Assembly (NCBI GenBank): GCA_964640725.1
Contig: CAZXIJ010000029.1
Location: 1 to 51,110, forward strand
Length of the DNA: 51,110 bases
DNA from: CALHVX01 sp964640725
GTDB taxonomy: Bacteria; Pseudomonadota; Gammaproteobacteria; Pseudomonadales; Azotimanducaceae
Direction of reading: 5' to 3'
Shown: positions 32,100 through 40,901 of the stretch, one piece after another
Layout: every line of letters begins with the position of its first letter
How positions within the stretch are numbered: the first letter of the stretch is position 1
The notes under the pieces: model-generated
What the model was told of the DNA's origin: nothing
Database searches by the model: none
The model's input: the letters and a program-made list of their open reading frames with translations, nothing else
Program-made: the position numbers and the translations under genes

Positions 32100-35036
32100 C
32101 TAGATGCGCCCGCGAACGCCCAGGAACCAGTACCGGCCGATGGCGTCGTAGACCGCCTGGTTGTCTTCGTCCTGGGTGCCGTAGATGCCGCGCGGGGGCG
32201 GCTCGTCGGTCAGGTTGTTGACGCCGCCGTAGAACTCGATGGACGCCTGCTCCAGATCCAGGAAGTACTGGAAGTTGATGGCGTGATAGAGGATGTCGCC
32301 GGCGGTGCCCGGCTGCCCGTCCTCGGCGATATCCACGCCGCGGTTGTAGCGCTTCATATCGCCCAGGTAACGGCCCGTCCAGCCGACCGTGACCGGCCCG
32401 TGGGAGTAGGCTGCGGTCGCGCGGAAGGAGCGGATCGGGTCGCCAATCTCGCCGCGCTCGATGTCGATCTCGTCGGGACGATCCTGAAAGACAAACTCGT
32501 CCAGCTCCTTCAGGTAGGTGCCGGTGAAGCTCATGCGCAGCCGGCCAGACAGCCAGTCCATGCCCGAGCCGCTGGTCCAGTCGGAGAGCGTTTTGTCGTA
32601 GGTCACCGACAGGTCGACCCCTTCCGTCGTCAGCTTCGACGCGTTGACGAAGGTGGAGCGGACGAAGTCGATATCCTGGGTGCCCGGGTCCCGGGTAAAC
32701 AGGCCGCAAAAATTTGCGTCCGGTCCGCCGGTGGCATCCACGCAGTTGTCGACGATGTCCTGGGCCTCGACGAGGGTAATGGCGTCTTCGATCTCGATGT
32801 CGTAGTAGTCGACGGTAATCGCCAGCCCGTCAGCCCAGGTCGGCTCGTACACGATGCCGTAGGTCAGGCTCTGGGAATCCTCGGCCTCCAGGTCCCGGTT
32901 ACCGCTGGATTCGGACACCACAGCGACGTTGTCGTTGGCCTGGAAGCCCGCGGGAATGCCAAGGGCCAGACAGTTGGCGGCACGGTCCGGATCGTCGCCA
33001 ATCTCGTCGGCGTCGCAGGGGTCGTCGACGTCAGAAAAGCCGGGCGTGGCCGGCCGGAAGGCCTCGGCCACGTTCGGGGCCCGCACGGCTTCCGAATAGG
33101 TGGCCCGCAAACGCACCTGATCCAGCGGTGCCCAGATGACGCCCGTCTTCCAGGCCTCGGCGCTGCCGGAGTGGGTGTAGTCGGCGTAGCGGTAGGCGCC
33201 GTCAACGGTCAGCTCCGCGATGCCGGGCAGATCGGCGAGCAGCGGCAGGGTGAGTTCCACGAAGCCCTCAAAGACCTCGTAGCCGCCCACCTCGTCGGGC
33301 TGCGCCGCGCTCTCGGTCAGGCCGGCCTGGACGTTTGGGTCGCCGTCCGTGGCGCTTTCCTCGCGCCGCCACTCGACGCCGGTGGCCCAGCCGATGCTGC
33401 CGCCCGGCAGCGTGAAGCCTTCGAAGGCATCCGAGACCAGGGCGAAGCCGGCAGATTCCTGGGTCAGCTGCTGCTCTTCTTCCGTGCGCAGGAACGAGAA
33501 GGACACGGCTTCCTGGGAATTCTGCTGTCCGAACGGGTTAAAGGGCACACAGGTGCCGATCACGGCCGCAGACGGGTCCCGGCACACAATCTCGCCGGTG
33601 CCCGGGTCGCGGATCGCGTCGATGGCCGCAGTCAGGTTTGCCGGCACGCGCCGGTTCAGGCCAACCACCTTGTTCTTGACGCGGCCGTAGTTGTAGAAGG
33701 TGTCGTAGCGAATCTCGCCGATGCCCGTGTCGAACAGACCGCGCAGGCCGATGACGGCGCGTTCCGTGTCGCGCTCGATCTGGTTGCGGCGGCTGCCGGC
33801 GTCGGCATGAAAGCGGGCCAGCCCGGCGCTGCTGATGCCCTGGCCCTGCAGCTCCGTGCGCAGGCCGTCGTCCAGGAACGGATTGTCGTCGACGTTGATG
33901 GTGATGCTGCCGAAGTTAAAGCTGGGCTGGAGCTCTTCTTCGACTTCTGCCTGCACGTACTTCGCATCCAGGTACACCTCGGCGGCCTCGCTGAACGCGT
34001 AGCGGAAGGTGCCGTTGAAGGTTTCCTTGGTGATGTCCGGCACCACGGTAATGTAGTCGTCCAGCTCAAAGCAGAACTCGCAGCCGTTGGGAAAGCTGCC
34101 GAAGGCGAAGCTGTTGGTCAGGTCCCGCTCCGTCTGCGGCTGCGGGTTGCCCTGGTTGTCAAAGACAATCAGCCCGGCGGTATTGCCGAAGCTGGTGGTC
34201 GGGCCGCCAAAGGGGAACAGCACGCTGTTCTCGTCGATGCGCTCGCTCAGAATGTTTCTGACCACAAAGCGATCCGGAATCCCGTCGTTTTCTCCAGTGT
34301 CGGCGGGGTTCAGGGCGGTGCCAAAGTTGTCGTTGTAGTCCTGATCGGTCGCCTGGATATCGCCCAGCCGCTCATTGATGTAGGAAACGGTGAAGTTGCC
34401 GCGCTCGGAGCCGAAGTTCCTGCCGAAGGTGGCCGACAGCGTGTGGTTCTGCCCGTAGTCGGGACCGGCTGCGCCGCCGGTGGCATCGAACTCGAAGCCT
34501 TCGAAGTCGTCCCGCAGAATCACGTTGATCACGCCGGACACGGCGTCCGAACCGTACACGGCCGATGCGCCGCCGGTGATCACTTCCACGCGCTCGATCA
34601 ATGCCTTCGGGATGCTGTTCAGATCCACGGAGGTGGTTCCGGGAGAGCCGCCCACATGGCGTTTGCCGTTGACCAGGGTCAGCGTTCGTTCTTCGCCCAG
34701 GCGCCGCAGGTCGGGCAGATTGAGCCCCGCCAGATCGGCGAAGCTGTTGGTGTTGCCCGCCAGCGTGGCGGTCGAGCCGAGGGCCGGCAACTCTGCCAGC
34801 AGCACGCCCAGGTCGGCGGTGCCAGACAGCCGCAGGTCCGCGGCGGTGATGGTGGTGACCGGAGTCGGCTGCGTCAGGTTCGGGCGCGAGATCCGCGAAC
34901 CGGTGACGACGATCTCTTCGATCTCTTCGACGCCTTCTGCGCTTTCTGCCCAGGTGGTGCCGGGCGTAAACGCCGCGGCCAGGAGTGCGCTGAACAGGGC
35001 GAGCAGCCGTGTTCGCGCGGTGGATGATTGAGCCAT
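32100..35036 (-). CDS. TonB-dependent outer-membrane receptor 2
   Basis: About 978 residues, aligned with receptor 1 essentially end to end: same signal-peptide type (LLALFSALLAAAF), same IEEIVVTGSRISRPN, same plug core and identical last residues (YWFLGVRGRI). Differences cluster in predicted outer loops, such as the segment after SESSGNRDLEAEDS and around ERDLTNSFAFGSFP, while the periplasmic turns are almost unchanged. That pattern suggests duplication followed by divergence of ligand contacts. ATG 35036 is preceded by GGGGAT. The upstream leader shares the 16-base element found before receptor 1, so the two are probably regulated in parallel from separate promoters. Confidence 0.93.
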   Translation of the reverse strand: MAQSSTARTRLLALFSALLAAAFTPGTTWAESAEGVEEIEEIVVTGSRISRPNLTQPTPVTTITAADLRLSGTADLGVLLAELPALGSTATLAGNTNSFADLAGLNLPDLRRLGEERTLTLVNGKRHVGGSPGTTSVDLNSIPKALIERVEVITGGASAVYGSDAVSGVINVILRDDFEGFEFDATGGAAGPDYGQNHTLSATFGRNFGSERGNFTVSYINERLGDIQATDQDYNDNFGTALNPADTGENDGIPDRFVVRNILSERIDENSVLFPFGGPTTSFGNTAGLIVFDNQGNPQPQTERDLTNSFAFGSFPNGCEFCFELDDYITVVPDITKETFNGTFRYAFSEAAEVYLDAKYVQAEVEEELQPSFNFGSITINVDDNPFLDDGLRTELQGQGISSAGLARFHADAGSRRNQIERDTERAVIGLRGLFDTGIGEIRYDTFYNYGRVKNKVVGLNRRVPANLTAAIDAIRDPGTGEIVCRDPSAAVIGTCVPFNPFGQQNSQEAVSFSFLRTEEEQQLTQESAGFALVSDAFEGFTLPGGSIGWATGVEWRREESATDGDPNVQAGLTESAAQPDEVGGYEVFEGFVELTLPLLADLPGIAELTVDGAYRYADYTHSGSAEAWKTGVIWAPLDQVRLRATYSEAVRAPNVAEAFRPATPGFSDVDDPCDADEIGDDPDRAANCLALGIPAGFQANDNVAVVSESSGNRDLEAEDSQSLTYGIVYEPTWADGLAITVDYYDIEIEDAITLVEAQDIVDNCVDATGGPDANFCGLFTRDPGTQDIDFVRSTFVNASKLTTEGVDLSVTYDKTLSDWTSGSGMDWLSGRLRMSFTGTYLKELDEFVFQDRPDEIDIERGEIGDPIRSFRATAAYSHGPVTVGWTGRYLGDMKRYNRGVDIAEDGQPGTAGDILYHAINFQYFLDLEQASIEFYGGVNNLTDEPPPRGIYGTQDEDNQAVYDAIGRYWFLGVRGRI

Positions 35037-35104
35037 TTCGCTATCCCCATGATGCTGATGATTCGGTTTTATTTGGGAACCAGCGGCGCTTGCGCGGCGC
35101 CGGT

Positions 35105-35175
35105 CCCCCATTCAACCGCAAGGGAATGCGAAAAAAAGGGTTATAAAACAACAGTTTATTTAGAATTAACTGAAT
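35105..35175 (-). promoter_or_regulatory. AT-rich promoter region of TonB receptor 2
   Basis: On the minus strand, AT-rich DNA (35131-35175) with TTGTTTTATAAC and a T-run precedes the shared leader element (35105-35120). TATAAC (35145-35140 on the minus strand) is a candidate -10 about 100 bases before the start. The stretch is strikingly AT-rich for this genome. Confidence 0.4.
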
Positions 35176-35214
35176 CGGAGGGGGCCCGTCAGCAGGCTTG
35201 CCAGTCTCGCCCCC

Positions 35215-36411
35215 TCAACGGTCGATCGGGTCAAATTCTCGCCCCCGGGCCCACACCGCAGACAGGTCGAGCAGGGCTGACAGGTCTGCTGTGGGATCAC
35301 CGTGCATGAGCAGCAGATCGGCCGACAGGCCCGGTGCCAGGCGACCGCAGCGGTCGGCGATGCCCAGGCCCAGAGCGGCCTGGCTCGTTGCCGTGCGCAG
35401 GGTGGCGGTCGGCGACAGCTGGGCAATCTCGCTGAACACGCGCAGCGCGTGGCGCAGTTCGTGATGGTAGACGCCCGGGATGCCGGCATCCGTTGACGCG
35501 ATGAACGGAATGCCCAGGGTCATCATGGCCTGATAGGCGGCCCGCACCCGGCCCAGGACCACGCCCTTGGGCGCGTCGAGCATGCGCTGCCAGCCGCGAT
35601 TGACCGTAGGGCTGATCCACACGCCGCGGTCGAGCACGACCTTGGCGATGTCGCTCTGGTAATCGCTGGCCCAGCCTTCCTTGCCGACCCAGGAGCAGTG
35701 CTCGATGGTGCGGACGCCCGCCTCGGCGGCGAAGGCAATGCCCTCGGTGCCGTGGCAGTGCGCGGCGACGGTCAGGTTGTGGCGCGCGGCCCGATCCACG
35801 ATCGCGCGCAGGGTCGGGAGATCGAACTGGGCTTTGCCAGGATCGGAGCCGGCGGTCATGCGTCCGCCGGTGGCCATCACTTTGATCAGGTCCGTGCCGC
35901 GCCGCACCTGTCGGTCCAGTACCGCATGAGCTTCCTCAATAGAACTCGCGCCCCCGCCCCAGAAGTGACAGTGACCCGCGGGCGTGGTGATCGGCTGGCC
36001 CGCGCACAGCAGCCGGGGCCCGGGGGTTGCGCCGGCAGCGATCTGGTCCCGCAAGGTCAGCTCGCGCCAGGCACCGCCGCCCAGATCCCTGGCCGTGGTG
36101 ATGCCCGCAGCGACCATTTGCGCGGCCCGCTCGGCCATGAGCGGTACCTGAGCGTCCTGCGCGCCCTCGGGGGGCTTGCCGCGGTCCGGGTTCAGCTCCA
36201 GGTGCACGTGGGCATCGATGAGTCCGGGAATTGCCCACTGACCGCTGCAGTCTCGCGTCTCGCAGCCGGCGAGGTCCGGGTCTTGCTGCAGGTCTGCGCG
36301 CGCACCGATGGCGGCCAGCTGCGGACCTCTGATCGCGATCGCGTCGGCTTCCAGCACGGCGTTGCCGTCCCAGATCTTCAGCCCGGTCAGCAGCACGCCT
36401 GGGTCAGCCAT
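35215..36411 (-). CDS. Amidohydrolase, prolidase/imidazolonepropionase-like
   Basis: A 398-residue metal-dependent hydrolase of the amidohydrolase superfamily. Metal ligands are visible in DAHVHLE (about residue 67), the carboxylated Lys in DLIKVMATGG (about residue 176), His in AAHCHG and EHCSW, and the catalytic Asp in STDAGIPG. This set fits the group that includes Xaa-Pro dipeptidases acting on N-acyl amino acids or peptides. No signal peptide is seen, so it is cytoplasmic. Its start overlaps the dctM stop by eight bases, so it is the last gene of the ubiA-dctQ-dctM operon. It may process whatever the TRAP carrier brings in; that is inference. Confidence 0.88.
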   Translation of the reverse strand: MADPGVLLTGLKIWDGNAVLEADAIAIRGPQLAAIGARADLQQDPDLAGCETRDCSGQWAIPGLIDAHVHLELNPDRGKPPEGAQDAQVPLMAERAAQMVAAGITTARDLGGGAWRELTLRDQIAAGATPGPRLLCAGQPITTPAGHCHFWGGGASSIEEAHAVLDRQVRRGTDLIKVMATGGRMTAGSDPGKAQFDLPTLRAIVDRAARHNLTVAAHCHGTEGIAFAAEAGVRTIEHCSWVGKEGWASDYQSDIAKVVLDRGVWISPTVNRGWQRMLDAPKGVVLGRVRAAYQAMMTLGIPFIASTDAGIPGVYHHELRHALRVFSEIAQLSPTATLRTATSQAALGLGIADRCGRLAPGLSADLLLMHGDPTADLSALLDLSAVWARGREFDPIDR

Positions 36412-37801
36412 AGAGTTGCTCCGGAAGCCAGGTGGCCAGCGCCGGCCACAGCACCAGCAGGCCGAGCAGCAGCAGCTGCAGGGCGATAAAGGGAACCACG
36501 CCGCGATAGATGTTGGCGGTCGCGACGGTGTCGGGGGTCACGCCCCGCAGGTAGAACAGGGCAAAGCCGAAGGGCGGGGTCAGGAACGAGGTCTGCAGAT
36601 TGACGGCAATGAGCACGCCGAGCCAGACCGGATCGAAGCCCATGGCGAGCAGCACCGGGCCAACGATGGGAATGACCACGAAGGTGATCTCGATGAAGTC
36701 GAGAATGAACCCGAGCAGAAAGATGATGAGCATGACAATGGCCAGCGCGCCCCAGCGGCCGCCGGGCATGGCCTCGAACCAGCTCTGCACCAGCTCGTCG
36801 CCGCCGTAGCCACGGAACACGAGCGCGAACACCGAAGCCCCGATCAGAATGAAAAACACCATCGCGGTGGTGTTCAGGGTCGAGCGGCACACTTCGCCCA
36901 GCACCGGCAACGACAGCGTCCGGCTGGCAAAGGCCAGCAGCAGCGCGCCGACGGCGCCGACCCCAGCTGCTTCCGTCGGCGTTGCGGCGCCGCTCAGGAT
37001 CGAGCCGAGCACGGCGAAGATCAGCAGCAGCGGCGCGGTCAGAGACAGCAGCAGGCCCTGCCGGGGCTGGGGATCCATGCCCAGCGCGTCGTCAGCGCTG
37101 TCGGTCTGGTTCCCGCCCCCGGGCATCCACTGCGGCCGGAGCAGGCTGACGGCGACGAGGTAAGCCAGGTACAGCAGCACCAGCACCAGTCCCGGCACCA
37201 GAGCGCCGGCGAACAGATCGCCGACGGAAACGGTCTTGGGGGCGAACACGCCCTGGCTGAGCTGAGCCTGCTGATAGGCGTTCGACAACACGTCGCCCAG
37301 CAGCACCAGCGCGATCGATGGCGGAATGATCTGCCCAAGGGTGCCGGTGGCGCTCAGCATGCCGGTGGCCAGAGAAGGCCGATAGCCCTGCTTCAGCATC
37401 GCCGGCAACGCCAGCAGGCCAAGGGTCACCACGGTCGCGCCGACGATGCCGGTGCTGGCTGCCAGCAGGGTGCCGACCAGCAGCACGCTGTAGCCCAGGC
37501 CGCCGGGCAGCCGGCCGAACAGGCTGGCCAGGCTGCGCAGCAGCGCATCGGCAATGCGCGTCTTCTCCAGCACCACGCCCATGAACACGAACAGCGGCAC
37601 GGCAATAAGGGTGTTGTTGGTCAGGGTGCCGAACAGGCGACCGGGCAGGAATCCCAGGTCGCTGGCCTGGAACACGCCGGCAGCATCGCCGCCCAGCGCG
37701 AAGAGCAGCGCGACCCCGGCCAGGGTGAGCGCCACCGGGTAGCCGAGTAACAAGGCGCCGAACACACAGGCAAACATGGCCAGCGGCAGCAGCTCGATCA
37801 C
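36404..37801 (-). CDS. TRAP transporter large permease, DctM family
   Basis: A 465-residue membrane protein with about 12 TM helices, the ion-coupled translocation subunit of a tripartite carboxylate transporter. TLTNNTLIAVPLFVFMGVVLE, STGIVGATVVTLGLLALPAML, LGQIIPPSIALVLLGDV and NLQTSFLTPPFGFALFYLRG are the conserved DctM segments. GTG 37801 overlaps the dctQ stop (GTGA). A Pro/Asn/Asp-rich cytoplasmic loop (PGGGNQTDSADDALG) is present. No binding protein is encoded beside it; the TakP-like protein at 16.1 kb is the best candidate in this window. Confidence 0.93.
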   Translation of the reverse strand: MIELLPLAMFACVFGALLLGYPVALTLAGVALLFALGGDAAGVFQASDLGFLPGRLFGTLTNNTLIAVPLFVFMGVVLEKTRIADALLRSLASLFGRLPGGLGYSVLLVGTLLAASTGIVGATVVTLGLLALPAMLKQGYRPSLATGMLSATGTLGQIIPPSIALVLLGDVLSNAYQQAQLSQGVFAPKTVSVGDLFAGALVPGLVLVLLYLAYLVAVSLLRPQWMPGGGNQTDSADDALGMDPQPRQGLLLSLTAPLLLIFAVLGSILSGAATPTEAAGVGAVGALLLAFASRTLSLPVLGEVCRSTLNTTAMVFFILIGASVFALVFRGYGGDELVQSWFEAMPGGRWGALAIVMLIIFLLGFILDFIEITFVVIPIVGPVLLAMGFDPVWLGVLIAVNLQTSFLTPPFGFALFYLRGVTPDTVATANIYRGVVPFIALQLLLLGLLVLWPALATWLPEQLYG

Positions 37802-38289
37802 GATGCTGCGGGCGCCTCGCGCAGGGCGCGCAGGGCGCGGCCGATTTCAGCCAGGCCTTGCAGGGCCAGCAGCACCGCCATGACGGGTATGAGCGTCTTC
37901 AGCAAAAACACGGCGGGCAGCCCGCCGACCTCCGGCGAGCGCTCGAAGATGCGCCAGCTCGCCATCACCCAGGGCAGGCTGGTCCAGAAGATGAGCACGG
38001 CGACCGGCAGCAGAAAAGCACAGTGCCCGAACAGGTCCACGAGCGCCTGGCGCCGGCGCGACAGCCGGCCGTAGATCACGTCGACGCGCACATGCGCGCC
38101 GCTTTGCAGCGCGTAGCTCATGCCCAGGGCAATGACCAGCACATGGGCGTAGGTGATGAGTTCCTGCAGGGCCACGGTGCCCTCGCCAAACAGGTAGCGC
38201 AGCACGACAACGGCAACGGTCACCAGCGCCATGGCCGCAGTCAGCCAGGCCACCGTACGGCCGATGGCCCTGGTCAGCGCATCGATCAT
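37798..38289 (-). CDS. TRAP transporter small permease, DctQ family
   Basis: A 163-residue protein with four TM helices. TAAMALVTVAVVVLRYLFG, the ELITYAHVLVIALGMSYALQ segment and AHVRVDVIYGRLS are typical of DctQ, which bridges the large permease and the binding protein. ATG 38289 overlaps the ubiA stop (ATGA, 38286-38289) and its own stop overlaps dctM. The overlaps make ubiA-dctQ-dctM one translationally coupled unit. Confidence 0.9.
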   Translation of the reverse strand: MIDALTRAIGRTVAWLTAAMALVTVAVVVLRYLFGEGTVALQELITYAHVLVIALGMSYALQSGAHVRVDVIYGRLSRRRQALVDLFGHCAFLLPVAVLIFWTSLPWVMASWRIFERSPEVGGLPAVFLLKTLIPVMAVLLALQGLAEIGRALRALREAPAAS

Positions 38290-39137
38290 CCGCCCGCAAT
38301 CCGTTCGGCGAAGTGTGTGTCGAAGGCCATGCCCAGGAACAGCATGAAGCCGACCCAGATGTTGTTCTTGAAGGCCGCCAGACACTCGTCCGGGTGCCGG
38401 CGTCGCAGCAGCCGCTGCTGGTAAATGAACAGGCCCAGGATGACCGCCAGGGCGATGTTGAAGAACAGGGTCAGCCCGGCCTGCTGGCCGTACAGATAGA
38501 AGATGCCCAGGGCAATGGCCTGCAGGACGCCGATGGCCAGCCGGTCAGCGCTGCCGAACAGGATCGCGGTGGATTTGACGCCGATGCGCAGGTCGTCCTC
38601 GCGATCGGCCATGGCGTAGGCCGTGTCGTAGGCGACGATCCAGAACAGGCTGCCCAGAAACAGCAGCCAGGCCTCCGGGGGCACGGTCCCGCGCATCTGC
38701 CCGTAGGCCATCAGGATGCCCCAGCTGAAGGCCGCCCCCAGGGGCACCTGGGGCAGATAGGTGAAGCGCTTGAACAGCGGGTAGGTCAGGGCGATGGGCA
38801 CCGCGGCCACCGCCAGCAGGCGGGTGAGCTCGTTCAGTACCAGCAGCGTGCAGGCGCTGAGCAGCAGGAGCACGATGAGCAGCCCGGCCGCTTCCCGGAA
38901 GCTCAGCTCGCCGGTGGCCAGGGGGCGCTGCCGGGTCCGGGTGACGTGGGGGTCGAAGTCCCGGTCCGCCATATCGTTGGCGACGCAGCCGGCTGAGCGC
39001 ATCAGCAGGGTGCCCAGAGCAAAGACAGCGATGTACAGCGTTGGCGGCTGCTCGCCGGCGGCCACCCACAGGGCGCCCAGGGTGGGCCACAGCAACAGCA
39101 GGGTCCCCACGGGCCGGTCCAGGCGCGTCAGAGCCAA
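38286..39137 (-). CDS. ubiA: 4-Hydroxybenzoate polyprenyltransferase
   Basis: A membrane prenyltransferase of about 283 residues or slightly more that attaches the polyprenyl tail in ubiquinone synthesis. The N-terminal RLDRPVGTLLLLWPTLGALW and the two Asp-rich motifs NDMADRDFD (with RTRQRPLATGE) and YAMADREDDLRIGVKS are diagnostic. The only conventional in-frame start is TTG 39137, which leaves just four residues before RLDRPVG and has no ribosome site. Upstream the frame stays open and encodes KISAWLAL, matching the usual UbiA N-terminus, with GGAGG (39195-39191) five bases before an ATC at 39185. The true start may therefore be non-standard. It is first in the operon with dctQM. Confidence 0.92.
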   Translation of the reverse strand: MALTRLDRPVGTLLLLWPTLGALWVAAGEQPPTLYIAVFALGTLLMRSAGCVANDMADRDFDPHVTRTRQRPLATGELSFREAAGLLIVLLLLSACTLLVLNELTRLLAVAAVPIALTYPLFKRFTYLPQVPLGAAFSWGILMAYGQMRGTVPPEAWLLFLGSLFWIVAYDTAYAMADREDDLRIGVKSTAILFGSADRLAIGVLQAIALGIFYLYGQQAGLTLFFNIALAVILGLFIYQQRLLRRRHPDECLAAFKNNIWVGFMLFLGMAFDTHFAERIAGG

Positions 39138-39348
39138 CCAGGCGCTGATCTTGCCGGAAGACGGTGGGGCGGAAGCGGTGCTGATGGGAACCTCCGGGCG
39201 GTCTGGGCTGGCGGCACATCATACTCGCGGGCAGGGCAGGCGCGGGATATGTGGGCTGTTTCGTTGCTTTTTCACGGCTGCGACAGTAGTTTAGCGCGCT
39301 CTTTCGAACCCCCCTAGCAACCGTCAACAGGGAACAGGCGAAGCGTTC

Positions 39349-39516
39349 ATGCGTAAGTGGCAGTGTATTGTTTGTGGCTGGATCTACGACGAAGCCGAAG
39401 GCTGCGAAGAAGAGAACATTGCCCCCGGGACCAAGTGGGAAGATGTGCCTGAAGACTTCGTCTGCCCCGAGTGCGGTGTCGGCAAGCAGGACTTCGAGAT
39501 GATCGAGGTCGGCTAG
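39349..39516 (+). CDS. Rubredoxin
   Basis: A 55-residue iron protein. Two metal-binding pairs are intact, C6IVC9GWIYD and C39PEC42GVGK, coordinating one Fe(Cys)4 for low-potential electron transfer; PGTKWEDVPEDF is the conserved centre. Rubredoxins of this type serve alkane hydroxylases, oxygen-stress enzymes or other oxidoreductases, and one often lies beside ubiA in gammaproteobacteria. It diverges from ubiA. The upstream region contains no obvious promoter beyond a weak GGAACAGG ribosome site. Confidence 0.93.
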   Translation: MRKWQCIVCGWIYDEAEGCEEENIAPGTKWEDVPEDFVCPECGVGKQDFEMIEVG

Positions 39517-39596
39517 ACCGCTTCCTGGCTGCCCGGGACGCCCCGGGGCCGCATCCAGTAGACTTCGCGCCAGATCCATGGCCCGGAGCGCCCGCT

Positions 39597-40886
39597 TTGA
39601 ACCTGACTGTTCGCATCCTCATCGGCATGGCGGCCGGGCTTTGCCTGGGCCTGGCTGTGCAGGCCCTGAACCTCGGCGCCGAGCATTTCGTCAACCGCGT
39701 GCTGATCGACGATGTGCTCGATGCGGGCGGCCGCCTGTTCATCGCCAGCCTCAAGGTCATGGTGGTGCCGCTCGTATTTGTGTCCCTGGTCTGCGGCGCT
39801 GCCAGCCTTGGCCAGACCGGCAGCATCGGCCGGCTCGGCGGCAAGACCCTCGCCCTGTACCTGCTGACGACGGCGATCGCCGTGTCTTTGGCACTGGCGG
39901 TCTCCCTGGTCATTGACCCCGGCGAAGGGGCCGAGGCGCCGCCGACGGACGCGACCTACTCCCCGGGAGAGCCGCCCAGCGTCAAGGATACGATCGTCAA
40001 CATCTTCCCCACCAACCCGGTCGCGGCCATGGCGGAAGGCAAGATGCTGCAGATCATCGTGTTCGCGCTGCTGTTTGGCATCGCGCTGTCCAAGGCTGCA
40101 GAAAACGGCGCGCGGGTGCTGAGCTGGTTTGCCGACGTCAACGAAGTGCTCATGCAGCTGATCACCATGCTGATCCACCTGGCGCCCTACGGCGTGTTCT
40201 GCCTGATGGCGAAGCTGTTCGCGACCGTGGGGGCCGGTGAGATCCTGCGCGTGGGGCTGTACTTCCTGACCGTGGTGCTGGTGCTGTTTATGCAGATGCT
40301 GCTGGTCTATCCCACCTTGCTGACCCTGTTCTCGCGCCTGAACCCGGTCACTTTCCTCAAGAAGATGCGCGAGCCGCAGCTGGTGGCGTTCAGTACCTCG
40401 TCCAGCGGCGCGACCCTGCCGGTCACCTTGCGTACCGTGCACGAGCGCGTCGGCGTTCGTAACGAAGTGGCGTCCTTTGCCGTGCCCCTGGGCGCCACCA
40501 TCAACATGGATGGCACCGCGATCATGCAGGGCTGCGCGACGGTCTTTATCGCCCAGTTTTACGCCATTCCCCTGGGCGTGGGGGATCTTGTTGCGGTCGT
40601 GCTCACGGCGACCCTGGCGAGCGTCGGCACCGCGGCGGTGCCCGGCGTTGGGCTGGTGACCCTGACGCTGGTGCTCACCCAGGTGGGCCTGCCGGTGGAA
40701 GGCATTATTCTGATTATCGGCGTGGATCGCCTGCTGGACATGCTGCGTACGGTGGTGAACATTACCGGCGACGGGACCGTGTCCACGATCGTGGCCCACA
40801 GCGAGGGCCAGCTGGATCTGGATGTCTTTAACGACCCGGACGCTGGCCGGGTGATCGAGACGCAGCCTGAGGCGCTGCCCCGCTAG
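39597..40886 (+). CDS. Dicarboxylate/amino acid:cation symporter (DAACS/SLC1 family)
   Basis: A 429-residue inner-membrane transporter. LKVMVVPLVFVSLVCG (TM2), the hairpin Ser-rich STSSSGATLPVTL, the NMDGT sodium-site motif in TINMDGTAIMQG, and the second hairpin with GTAAVPGVGLVTLTLVL are the GltPh-type signatures. It would import C4-dicarboxylates or acidic/neutral amino acids with Na+ or H+. TTG 39597 is chosen because GGAG lies upstream and the protein starts directly with the first helix (MNLTVRILIGMAAG). A soluble acidic/Pro loop (DPGEGAEAPPTDATYSPGE) follows TM3. It converges on purE. Confidence 0.92.
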   Translation: MNLTVRILIGMAAGLCLGLAVQALNLGAEHFVNRVLIDDVLDAGGRLFIASLKVMVVPLVFVSLVCGAASLGQTGSIGRLGGKTLALYLLTTAIAVSLALAVSLVIDPGEGAEAPPTDATYSPGEPPSVKDTIVNIFPTNPVAAMAEGKMLQIIVFALLFGIALSKAAENGARVLSWFADVNEVLMQLITMLIHLAPYGVFCLMAKLFATVGAGEILRVGLYFLTVVLVLFMQMLLVYPTLLTLFSRLNPVTFLKKMREPQLVAFSTSSSGATLPVTLRTVHERVGVRNEVASFAVPLGATINMDGTAIMQGCATVFIAQFYAIPLGVGDLVAVVLTATLASVGTAAVPGVGLVTLTLVLTQVGLPVEGIILIIGVDRLLDMLRTVVNITGDGTVSTIVAHSEGQLDLDVFNDPDAGRVIETQPEALPR

Positions 40887-40901
40887 CGCCTCGCCGCGCC
40901 G

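Noticed and set aside
29314..35027. Very long plus-strand open frames (about 744 and 914 codons) opposite the two TonB receptor genes
   Set aside because: They are antisense shadows of high-GC3 coding sequence; translations are low-complexity Val/Ala/Gly/Arg-rich with no domain, and the opposite strand encodes perfect receptors.
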